This document shows positions 1-6,120 of a stretch of 9,050 nucleotides of DNA, piece after piece. The stretch lies in assembly GCA_902797785.1 (NCBI GenBank), contig CADBUD010000120.1, positions 1-9,050 of the forward strand, written 5' to 3'. Within the stretch, counting starts at the first letter, position 1; every line of letters starts with the position of its first letter. Origin of the DNA: an uncultured Lachnospiraceae bacterium. GTDB taxonomy: Bacteria > Bacillota > Clostridia > Lachnospirales > Lachnospiraceae. The notes beneath the pieces are model-generated. The model saw nothing but the letters and a program-made list of their open reading frames with translations, was not told the origin of the DNA and did not search any database. A program made the translations under genes and the position numbers.

Positions 1-354
1 AGCAAAAATGTCCAGAATCACCATCGTTCGATCCATCACTTTGACCCCAAGCTCTCTGGAAAGGTTCGACATCTGCACAGGCGAAAGCTCATCATCTGTG
101 ATAATGCCGTCAGCACCGGCTGCATATATCATGCTTTTGAGTTCTTCCATCTTTCCACTGCCGATATAGGATGCCGGATTACTATGTGGAAGCTTCTGAA
201 TGAGTCTGCCTACAACTACTGCCCCCGCAGTATCGGCAAGTTCAGCGAGCTCATCCAAGGAAGTATCCGCATCATACGATAGCAGATTCTGTTCATCGAT
301 ATCTACTGCAACTAATATGACGTGCTCTGTTTCTTCTATGTTTTCATAAATCAC
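1..354 (-). CDS. hflX: GTPase HflX, N-terminal part (cut by window edge)
   Basis: Only the first 118 codons are in the window; the G domain lies beyond the left edge. The visible part is the HflX N-terminal domain. Residues 57-68 read HSNPASYIGSGK, matching the family's (P)NPATYIGSGK segment. Residues 87-92 (TDDELS) match the DxELSPAQ segment, and residues 108-118 (DRTMVILDIFA) match the DRTxLILDIFA that leads into the GTPase part. HflX is a ribosome-binding GTPase that in studied bacteria splits stalled or hibernating 70S ribosomes. The start is GTG, since an AGGGGAGG ribosome binding site lies just upstream and an in-frame TAG five codons before it rules out an upstream extension. It is the last visible gene of the SPFH operon, 73 bp after the rRNA methyltransferase gene. 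The family assignment is secure; whether the full gene is intact cannot be seen. Confidence 0.93.
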   Translation of the reverse strand, partial: MIYENIEETEHVILVAVDIDEQNLLSYDADTSLDELAELADTAGAVVVGRLIQKLPHSNPASYIGSGKMEELKSMIYAAGADGIITDDELSPVQMSNLSRELGVKVMDRTMVILDIFA

Positions 355-400
355 AAATATTCCTCCCCTCTATGACCTATCCTGGTGTGTCATCTGTAAC

Positions 401-432
401 AATAGTAACGCAAAGAGCTCCTTATTACTATT
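401..432. repeat. Imperfect palindrome between the rRNA methyltransferase gene and hflX
   Basis: The arms AATAGTAA (401-408) and TTACTATT (425-432) are perfect inverted copies around a 16-bp centre containing GAGCTC. The right arm overlaps the TAG stop of the methyltransferase gene. There is no T-run, so it is not a standard terminator. Its GTTACTATT core is also part of a 14-mer found twice elsewhere in the window (3994-4007 and 5182-5195). It may be a processing hairpin or a small intergenic repeat; the function is unknown. Confidence 0.4.
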
Positions 433-1669
433 TCTCCTCGCAGACCTGGAAAATAAAAAATTTCAAATAATAAGATTCCTCTGCTGCCCAAAGAATGGGA
501 TGATCTTGCGCCTGGGTACGAAATTCTACCTGCCGCAGCCGCTTATGTACATTATTGGCTGCCTGATGGATTGTCTTAGCGAATAATGCCTCATCCATGA
601 AATGCGAACAGGAGCAGGTCGCAAGATATCCCCCGTCCTTTACCAGCTTCATCGCCCTGAGATTGATCTCCCGATAGCCTTTTACAGCATTTTTGATGGA
701 CTGACGTGATTTGGTAAATGCCGGCGGATCTAAGATGACAACATCAAAGGTCTCCTTCTTTTTTTCCAGCTTTGGAAGAAGTTCAAACACATCGGCGCAT
801 AAAAATGTCGTCCGATCCTCCAGTCCGTTCAAGGCAGCATTTTCTCTGGCCTGCTCACAGGCGGTTTCGGAAGCATCTACGCCAAGGACTTCCCTTGCTC
901 CGGCATATGCCGCATTTAAAGCAAAAGAACCGGTATGGGTAAAACAATCCAGCACCTTCGCATCCTTGCAGAGCTTTTGTATTGCTCTCCGGTTCTCTTT
1001 CTGATCCAAGAAAAATCCTGTTTTTTGTCCTTCTTTCACATCCACCAGGTAACGGACGTTGTTTTCTTCGATTTCGACTTTTGTGTCAAATTCCGGTCCC
1101 AAAAAACCTTTTTTTCGTTCCATCCCCTCATTCAGCCGAACCTTGGCATCGCTTCTTTCATAGACTCCGCGGATTTCTACTCCATCTTTTTTTAATTCTT
1201 CAATCAACAGTTCCAGAATCGTTTCCTTCATCCGGTCGATTCCCAGCGCCAGGGATTCTACGACAAGGATATCTGAAAATTTGTCCACGACCAGACCCGG
1301 CAGGAAGTCTGCTTCTCCAAAGATCAGCCGGCAGCTTTTGGTATCGACGGTCTTTTTCCGATATTCCCATGCCGTCCTGACACGTTCTCTTAAAAACTCT
1401 TCATCAACGACCTGATCCTTTTTTCTGGTCATCATCCGGATCCGGAGCTTTGATTTTTGATTGATAAAGCCTTTTCCCATGGGATATCCATCAAAATCAT
1501 GAACGATGACAATATCTCCATTGGTAAAATGACCGACAATCGATTCAATTTCATTGTCATAGATCCAGGCTCCACCTGCTTTGATGGTACGTCCTTCTCC
1601 TTTTTTTAAGGTGACGATTGCCGGAGCATCCTTCTCTATTTTCTTTTTTTCTTCTATCTTATCCAGCAT
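428..1669 (-). CDS. RlmI-type class I SAM-dependent rRNA methyltransferase
   Basis: A 413-residue protein with an N-terminal PUA RNA-binding domain (about residues 17-90), a linker domain, and a Rossmann methyltransferase domain (about 205-410). Visible motifs are EGQKTGFFLDQ (213-223), the SAM-binding DCFTHTGSFAL (241-251), the catalytic DPPAF (314-318) and TCSCS (351-355), all typical of the RlmI/COG1092 family. E. coli RlmI makes m5C at 23S rRNA position 1962; the same target here is inference from the family. The start is the ATG at 1669 because AAGGAG sits 5 bases before it. An in-frame ATG at 1711 would add 14 residues but has no ribosome binding site and would abut the upstream stop codon. 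It lies 42 bp downstream of the S66 peptidase-like gene and 73 bp before hflX, so both downstream genes act on ribosomes. No frameshift or truncation is visible. Confidence 0.9.
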   Translation of the reverse strand: MLDKIEEKKKIEKDAPAIVTLKKGEGRTIKAGGAWIYDNEIESIVGHFTNGDIVIVHDFDGYPMGKGFINQKSKLRIRMMTRKKDQVVDEEFLRERVRTAWEYRKKTVDTKSCRLIFGEADFLPGLVVDKFSDILVVESLALGIDRMKETILELLIEELKKDGVEIRGVYERSDAKVRLNEGMERKKGFLGPEFDTKVEIEENNVRYLVDVKEGQKTGFFLDQKENRRAIQKLCKDAKVLDCFTHTGSFALNAAYAGAREVLGVDASETACEQARENAALNGLEDRTTFLCADVFELLPKLEKKKETFDVVILDPPAFTKSRQSIKNAVKGYREINLRAMKLVKDGGYLATCSCSHFMDEALFAKTIHQAANNVHKRLRQVEFRTQAQDHPILWAAEESYYLKFFIFQVCEEK

Positions 1670-1711
1670 ACTTTCTCCTTCCGTATTTCTTTTTGTATAT
1701 GGTAAACGCAT

Positions 1712-2584
1712 TCATTCAAAATATCTTATTTTTCCCTCCATCACCCGGATCTTTTTCCCAATCCACAGTGCTTTGGAATCTGCTCCATGTCCGACCTCTG
1801 TTGTTCTAGCGATCGGCAGACTGTCCTTTGTCAGCTCCATAAGCCATTTCTCTGGCATCTCCCCCTGTCCTGCTTCCTCCATTTCACTAAAGGTTCCCAA
1901 AAGAATCCCATTTACCTGTTCAAAAGCTCCCATGACCTTTAGCTGGGAGAACATGGAGCGAAGCTGGGGCTCTTTTCCATGCAGACACTCTAAAAACAAA
2001 ATTTTTCCCTGAAGATCAGGAAAATACTCTGAGCCTGCCAGCTTTAAAAGGCAGCGGATATTTCCTCCCACTAGAATTCCTTCCATTTCTTTTTCGCTTT
2101 GTCTTTCTATGGAGACATCAAACAGCCGGTTTCCCCCGGCCTGGACATCCAGAAAACGAAGCTGCTGTTCGTTTTTCTTTTCTCCTGCCAGATTCCGGAT
2201 CTGGAACAGGATAGATGACTTTCCGGTCTTGGCATAAATAGCATTGATCACTGTGGTCAGATCGCTATATCCCCAAAATACTGCCTCCGATGTCCCAATC
2301 CTTTCATAGTCTAAGTACGGTACTACCTCGATGGCAAGATCCCCACCGGAAACATCGAAGACAGCATCCATTTTTTCCTCCTGAAATGCCGCATTGCATC
2401 TCTCTGCTCTTTTTGGTGCCGGCTCGCTTTGCACGCTATGTTCGCTGCGATATAAATGGGGGGACTCCCTTAGCTCTATCCCCTCCTTTTGAAAAAAATC
2501 CTGCAGCTCTTTGATTGTTTTTTCCTTCTTTTGTTCCAGGCCGTTGGAGCAGACCAGAAAACATCCTTTTTCTATTTTTTTCAT
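1712..2584 (-). CDS. S66 family (LD-carboxypeptidase / MccF-like) protein lacking the expected catalytic Ser
   Basis: A 290-residue protein. Recognisable S66 landmarks are the SGGDLAIEVVPYLDYERI region (79-96), GYSDLTT (105-111, the family's GYSD segment), ILFLE (195-199) and EVGHG (263-267). S66 enzymes use a Ser-Glu-His triad to cleave L,D-peptide bonds in muropeptides, or the aspartyl-nucleotide bond of microcin C in MccF. Here Glu199 and His266 line up, but the nucleophile position, Ser in GGxxS, appears to be Ala84. The protein may therefore be inactive, or the clade may work differently. The start is the ATG at 2584, with AAGGAG 6 bases before it. An ATG at 2602 overlaps the upstream stop as ATGA but has no ribosome binding site. 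No signal peptide is seen, so it is probably cytoplasmic. It shares the transcript with the RHH and rRNA methyltransferase genes. Confidence 0.75.
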   Translation of the reverse strand: MKKIEKGCFLVCSNGLEQKKEKTIKELQDFFQKEGIELRESPHLYRSEHSVQSEPAPKRAERCNAAFQEEKMDAVFDVSGGDLAIEVVPYLDYERIGTSEAVFWGYSDLTTVINAIYAKTGKSSILFQIRNLAGEKKNEQQLRFLDVQAGGNRLFDVSIERQSEKEMEGILVGGNIRCLLKLAGSEYFPDLQGKILFLECLHGKEPQLRSMFSQLKVMGAFEQVNGILLGTFSEMEEAGQGEMPEKWLMELTKDSLPIARTTEVGHGADSKALWIGKKIRVMEGKIRYFE

Positions 2585-2598
2585 TTTTCTCCTTTTGT

Positions 2599-2859
2599 TC
2601 ATGGAGCTTCGATTCCATATCGTTTTAAAAGCTCCTGGTATTCCTCGTCGGAAAGCTTGTTTCCATTAGCAAAGTCCTCGTAGACCTTCCTGCTTTTGGT
2701 AATGGATTTTTTTCGTTTTTTTACGCAGTCACTCAAAAGATATTCAATCTGGCTGTTGATGGATCGAAAATCATCCTCTGCCCATTCTGCCAGATCCTCC
2801 CATAATTCTTTTGATACACGCAAAAGAATCTGCTTTTTTCCATTTTCTTCCTTCGGCAA
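2599..2859 (-). CDS. Ribbon-helix-helix (Arc/MetJ-type) DNA-binding protein
   Basis: An 86-residue protein. Residues 10-15 (QILLRV) fit the DNA-contacting beta strand, 16-29 (SKELWEDLAEWAED) helix A, and 33-47 (SINSQIEYLLSDCVK) helix B. This is the Arc-like ribbon-helix-helix layout. The strongly charged C-terminal tail (48-86) is of unknown role. RHH proteins bind DNA as dimers, often side by side on tandem half-sites. The start is TTG, with AGAGGTGAT 4 bases upstream; no in-frame ATG has a better site. It begins 18 bp after the SPFH stop codon, so the two are almost certainly cotranscribed. From memory, an RHH gene beside this SPFH type recurs in Firmicutes and Actinobacteria. It is the obvious candidate to bind the TGATATCA pair at the operon promoter. 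It could also be an orphan antitoxin-type regulator, but no toxin gene is adjacent. Confidence 0.82.
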   Translation of the reverse strand: MPKEENGKKQILLRVSKELWEDLAEWAEDDFRSINSQIEYLLSDCVKKRKKSITKSRKVYEDFANGNKLSDEEYQELLKRYGIEAP

Positions 2860-2877
2860 TCAAATCACCTCTTATTT

Positions 2878-3867
2878 TTAATACAGTGAACCGCTATTTA
2901 CAATCGGCTGTGCATCTTTATTTCCACAAAGTACCACCAAAAGATTGCTGACCATCTGCGCCTTCCGTTCTTCGTCCAGTTCACAGATTTCCTGTTCGTT
3001 TAATTTTTTCAATGCCATTTCCACCATGCCGACAGCACCCTCCACAATCTTTTGCCGTGCCTCGATAATTGCTGCTGCCTGCTGTCTCTGGAGCATGGCT
3101 GCTGCAATTTCCGGTGCATAGGCCAGGTGGGCAATCCGCGTTTCTATGATCTCGATTCCAGCGACCTCAACCTTTTCCTGCAGATTTTCTTTGATTTTAT
3201 CTGCTACCTCCTGACTGGAAGCCCGCAGGGATTTTTCATCTCCATGTTCGGAAACGTCATACGGATACAGCCTGGCCACGTTTCGGAGCGCTGTATCTGC
3301 CTGCCGGGACAAAAACTCCTGATAATTGTCCACATCGAATACGGCTTTCGCTGTGTCATGGATCCGCCAAATGACATTGATACTGATCTCAATCGGATTT
3401 CCCAGTTCATCATTGATCTTCTGGCATTCGTTCTGATGGGTCATCGTTTTTAAGGAAATCTTTTTGGACAAAGCTGCTGTGCTCCGCTCCACATTTTTGT
3501 CACCGCTCATGAGCTGTTTTTGATAGGCCTGATATGCCGGATTCACCGACTGGCTGAATGGATTAACGAAATAGAACCCTTCCGTTTTGATGGTTCCCGA
3601 ATACTTTCCAAACAAGGTCAGTACCAGAGCTTCTTTCGGCCGCAGCACCTTTAGTCCGCAGAACAGAATCGGTCCAATGATAAAATCATATACGATAAAC
3701 AGTATCAATGCAAGAATGGCAAGCGGCGATAATCTTTCCTCTTCTCCTCCCAAAATCTCCAGCATAGCAAAAGCAAAGAACGCAATCATCAAAAAGAGAT
3801 TGCCAAACAGACTCACCCAGCCACTCTTTGGCTGCAAAATCTTTTCCTGTGTTCCTTTTTCATTCAT
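2878..3867 (-). CDS. SPFH (band 7 / prohibitin-like) membrane protein
   Basis: A 329-residue protein with two hydrophobic segments at the N terminus (about 17-38 and 47-71). An SPFH domain (about 72-265) follows, with PKEALVLTLFGKYSGT, GFYFVNPF, PIEISINVIWRI and YAPEIAAAMLQRQQA all typical of the family. A coiled, Ala/Gln-rich helix lies near 255-290. The C-terminal QPIVNSGSLY (320-329) resembles a conserved tail I recall from one SPFH subfamily. SPFH proteins form large membrane rings or microdomains that scaffold other proteins; a specific role is not known here. The start at 3867 is supported by AAGGAGGAA 5 bases upstream. It is the first gene of its operon, about 60 bases after the predicted transcription start, and is followed by the RHH gene. 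Unlike floT-type flotillins, it has two N-terminal membrane segments and no long flotillin repeat region. Confidence 0.87.
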   Translation of the reverse strand: MNEKGTQEKILQPKSGWVSLFGNLFLMIAFFAFAMLEILGGEEERLSPLAILALILFIVYDFIIGPILFCGLKVLRPKEALVLTLFGKYSGTIKTEGFYFVNPFSQSVNPAYQAYQKQLMSGDKNVERSTAALSKKISLKTMTHQNECQKINDELGNPIEISINVIWRIHDTAKAVFDVDNYQEFLSRQADTALRNVARLYPYDVSEHGDEKSLRASSQEVADKIKENLQEKVEVAGIEIIETRIAHLAYAPEIAAAMLQRQQAAAIIEARQKIVEGAVGMVEMALKKLNEQEICELDEERKAQMVSNLLVVLCGNKDAQPIVNSGSLY

Positions 3868-3911
3868 AACGATTCCTCCTTCGGTTTTGTAATGTAATTT
3901 TTATATTGTAC

Positions 3912-3930
3912 TGATATCATTTTGATATCA
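3912..3930. promoter_or_regulatory. Tandem TGATATCA palindromes, likely operator of the SPFH operon
   Basis: Two identical 8-bp palindromes, TGATATCA, lie at 3912-3919 and 3923-3930, 11 bp centre to centre, about one DNA turn. They cover the predicted transcription start of the minus-strand promoter at 3936-3964, roughly +1 to +18, a usual position for repressor binding. The pair is flanked by direct repeats ATTGTAC at 3905-3911 and 3936-3942, 31 bp apart, the second overlapping the -10 box. The geometry fits two dimers of a small regulator on one face of the helix. The RHH protein of the same operon is the candidate; that link is inference. Confidence 0.6.
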
Positions 3931-3935
3931 AATAC

Positions 3936-3964
3936 ATTGTACTTCCTTTTTCCGGGAATGTCAA
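3936..3964 (-). promoter_or_regulatory. Sigma-A-type promoter of the SPFH-RHH-S66-RlmI-hflX operon
   Basis: On the minus strand, -35 TTGACA (3959-3964) and -10 TACAAT (3936-3941) are separated by exactly 17 bp. The predicted start is near 3929, giving a leader of about 60 bases before the SPFH ATG at 3867. It lies between the prfA terminator and the SPFH gene, as expected for an independent operon promoter. Confidence 0.8.
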
Positions 3965-3993
3965 GGGTTATTATATAGGAAACCGAATTTATG

Positions 3994-4007
3994 GTTACTA
4001 TTCACAG
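3994..4007. repeat. 14-bp repeat GTTACTATTCACAG, copy 1
   Basis: An exact copy of the 14-mer is also at 5182-5195, in the same orientation. This copy lies between the prfA terminator and the SPFH promoter. A related sequence in the opposite orientation, CTGTAACAATAGTAAC, is at 394-409. All three are intergenic. The role is unknown; it may be a short dispersed repeat. Confidence 0.5.
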
Positions 4008-4021
4008 CAGGAAAATGGTTA

Positions 4022-4064
4022 AAAAAAGGATGCGGTCTTTTGTTGCCATCCCGCATCCTTTTTT
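4022..4064 (-). terminator. Rho-independent terminator after prfA
   Basis: A perfect 14-bp inverted repeat: an A6 run plus GGATGCGG (4022-4035) and CCGCATCC plus a T6 run (4051-4064), with a 15-base loop. Read on the minus strand it is a GC-rich hairpin followed by a T-run, 13 bp after the prfA stop codon. Because of the A-run on the other side it could also work on the plus strand, but no plus-strand gene ends here. Confidence 0.92.
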
Positions 4065-4077
4065 AGAAAGCTATCCT

Positions 4078-5154
4078 TTATGAAGCCTCATTCATTTTGG
4101 CTAATTTTGCTGCCTGATCTGCTGAAATCAGTGCATCAATGATTTCATCTATCTCTCCTTCCATCACCGCATCCAGCCGGTGTGTCGTCAATTTGATCCG
4201 GTGATCTGTCACGCGACCCTGAGGAAAGTTGTAGGTCCGAATCTTTTCTGAACGGTCTCCGGTTCCCACCTGGCTCTTTCTCAGATCCGCTTCTGCATCA
4301 TGACGCTTCGCCTCTTCTAATTCATAGAGCTTGGAACGAAGCACCTTGAGCGCCTTTTCCTTGTTCTTTAACTGGGACTTTTCATCCTGACAGGAAATGA
4401 CGATTCCTGTCGGCAAATGGGTCAGGCGAACGGCGGAATCTGTCGTATTGACGCACTGACCACCGTTTCCCGATGCCCGGAATACGTCAAATTTGCAATC
4501 GTTCATATTGATCTCAACATCCCACTCTTCTGCCTCCGGCATGATAGCTACCGTAATGGTCGAGGTATGGATCCGCCCGCCGGATTCCGTTTCCGGAACA
4601 CGCTGCACCCGATGCACGCCGCTTTCATATTTGAACCGGGAATAGGCACCCTGACCTGTGATCATGAACGAAACCTCTTTAAAGCCTCCGATTCCATTTT
4701 CATTGACGCTGATCATTTCCGTCTTCCAATGCTTCTTTTCTGCATATTTTACATAGACCCGGTATATTTCCGCCGCGAACAATGCCGACTCATCTCCACC
4801 GGCTCCTGCACGGATTTCAATGATTACGTTTTTTTCATCATTTGGATCCTTCGGAAGCAAAAGGAGCTTCAGCTTCTTTTCCAAGCCCTCGACCTTTGCT
4901 TTGGATTCATTTAATTCCTCTTTTGCCAGCTCTTTTAACTCCTCATCACTTTCCTCCGAAAGCATCTGAAGGCTCTCCTCGATGTTCTGCTGATTTTGTT
5001 TATATTCTTTATACGCCTCTACAATCGGATTCAGGTCGCTCTGCTCCTTCATCAGTTTCCGGAACCGCTCCTGGTCGTTGATCACTTCTGCTGAATTCAG
5101 TTCTGCCATGACATCCTCATATCGGCGTACTAAATCTTCTAATTTATCAAACAT
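4078..5154 (-). CDS. prfA: Peptide chain release factor 1
   Basis: A 358-residue RF1, the usual family length. It recognises UAA and UAG and releases the finished peptide from the ribosome. Visible features are the N-terminal coiled-coil domain (about 1-105), EIRAGAGGDESALFAAE (113-129), the stop-codon-reading tripeptide PET (187-189) inside HRVQRVPETESGGR, and the catalytic GGQ (231-233) in ASGNGGQCVNTTDSAVRL. PET in the PxT position marks it as RF1 rather than RF2 (SPF). The GGQ glutamine is the residue methylated by PrmC, encoded just upstream. The start is the ATG at 5154, preceded by AAAGGAAG. A longer in-frame form from 5208 would add 18 residues unlike RF1 and is not favoured. The gene ends at a strong terminator. 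The 63-bp gap after prmC holds one copy of a 14-bp repeat. Confidence 0.97.
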   Translation of the reverse strand: MFDKLEDLVRRYEDVMAELNSAEVINDQERFRKLMKEQSDLNPIVEAYKEYKQNQQNIEESLQMLSEESDEELKELAKEELNESKAKVEGLEKKLKLLLLPKDPNDEKNVIIEIRAGAGGDESALFAAEIYRVYVKYAEKKHWKTEMISVNENGIGGFKEVSFMITGQGAYSRFKYESGVHRVQRVPETESGGRIHTSTITVAIMPEAEEWDVEINMNDCKFDVFRASGNGGQCVNTTDSAVRLTHLPTGIVISCQDEKSQLKNKEKALKVLRSKLYELEEAKRHDAEADLRKSQVGTGDRSEKIRTYNFPQGRVTDHRIKLTTHRLDAVMEGEIDEIIDALISADQAAKLAKMNEAS

Positions 5155-5181
5155 GATTCTCTTCCTTTCTGCTATTTTACT

Positions 5182-5195
5182 GTTACTATTCACAG
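5182..5195. repeat. 14-bp repeat GTTACTATTCACAG, copy 2
   Basis: Identical to 3994-4007 and in the same orientation. It sits in the prmC-prfA gap, about 28 bp upstream of the prfA start. The two copies therefore bracket prfA, one before its start and one after its terminator. Confidence 0.5.
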
Positions 5196-5217
5196 TTCCT
5201 CTGTTCATAGCAACATT

Positions 5218-6120
5218 TTACTGCTTCAATCCCTTCCATTTTCCTGATACGATCCGATCCAGTCCGGCATAATCCTTTCGTATCTCTATTTCCATAAACC
5301 CCGCATTCAAGAACAGCTCCTTTACTGCTTCTCCCTGGTCATAGCCAATCTCGACAAGAAGCCATCCTTCCGTTTCCAGATATGCCGACGCCTGGCTTAA
5401 AATTTTCCGGTAAAAATATAATCCGTCTTCTTTTCCATCCAGCGCCATCATAGGCTCAAATTCACGTACTTCCTTCATTAAATGTGGGATTTCACTGCTC
5501 TTGATATACGGCGGATTGGACAAGATCATGCCAAAGGTTCCGGTGACCGGTTCGAACAGATCCCCCTGAACAAAGGTAAAGGAAAGCTTCTGTTCCTGTT
5601 CTTCCTGCGCTAGGAGCCCTGCATTTTTTCTGGCAATCTTTAACGCTTCTTCCGACAGGTCACTTCCGACCCCGCATAAGGGCGGAAAACCTTTTTTCGC
5701 CAGGAGCTTTAACGTACTAATCATAATGCATCCGGAGCCGGTACATAAGTCCAAAATCCTGCCAAAGGAATATCGCTTTACCGCCTCTTCCACTAAAAGC
5801 TCGGTCTCCTGCCGCGGAATCAGAACATGCTCATTGACCTGAAAGGGAAAGCCCATAAATTCCTGTTCCCCGGTAATCTGCTGTAGGGGAATCCTTTGAC
5901 AGCGCTGTTCCAGTAATTGTCGAAACCACCTGTCTTCTTTTTTGGGCATTTCTTCTTTTTCTTTCAGGTAATACTGCGCCCTGCTGATTTTTAATACATA
6001 GGAAAAAAGAAGCCATGCATCCGATCCTGCCTCTTGTATACCTGCCTCTGCCAACTTTTTTTCTCCCCACAGCAGCGCTTCTCTATAGGTCTTATTTTTT
6101 TCTGTTCCCGTATCCGTCAT
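5218..6120 (-). CDS. prmC: Release factor glutamine N5-methyltransferase PrmC (HemK)
   Basis: A 300-residue methyltransferase that transfers a methyl group from SAM to the Gln of the release factor GGQ motif. The N-terminal helical domain (about 1-85) ends in PLQQITGEQEFMG (78-90); the usual family form is PLQYITG. IPRQETELLVE (101-111), the SAM-binding DLCTGSGCI (124-132), VGSDLSEEAL (151-160) and the catalytic NPPY (202-205) follow in the expected order. The NPPY Asn and the tyrosine hold the substrate glutamine. The start at 6120 overlaps the DUF1385 stop codon as ATGA, with GAGGAA 7 bases upstream, suggesting translational coupling. It lies 63 bp upstream of prfA, its substrate gene, which is a common pairing. 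No broken motif is visible. Confidence 0.96.
   Translation of the reverse strand: MTDTGTEKNKTYREALLWGEKKLAEAGIQEAGSDAWLLFSYVLKISRAQYYLKEKEEMPKKEDRWFRQLLEQRCQRIPLQQITGEQEFMGFPFQVNEHVLIPRQETELLVEEAVKRYSFGRILDLCTGSGCIMISTLKLLAKKGFPPLCGVGSDLSEEALKIARKNAGLLAQEEQEQKLSFTFVQGDLFEPVTGTFGMILSNPPYIKSSEIPHLMKEVREFEPMMALDGKEDGLYFYRKILSQASAYLETEGWLLVEIGYDQGEAVKELFLNAGFMEIEIRKDYAGLDRIVSGKWKGLKQ

Noticed and set aside
1670..1711. Longer N terminus for the RlmI-type protein (ATG at 1711)
   Set aside because: There is no ribosome binding site before it and the added residues match no family sequence; the ATG at 1669 has AAGGAG.
1581..2012. Plus-strand frames within the minus-strand gene cluster
   Set aside because: They are rich in Phe/Ser/Pro, as expected for the reverse complement of Lys/Glu-rich genes, and lack ribosome binding sites and family motifs.
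2599..2859. RHH protein as antitoxin of a toxin-antitoxin pair
   Set aside because: Neither neighbour resembles a known toxin; the partners are an SPFH membrane protein and an S66-like protein.
5155..5208. Longer N terminus for RF1 (ATG at 5208)
   Set aside because: The 18 extra residues fall outside the normal RF1 start and include the 14-bp intergenic repeat; the ATG at 5154 has its own AAAGGAAG.
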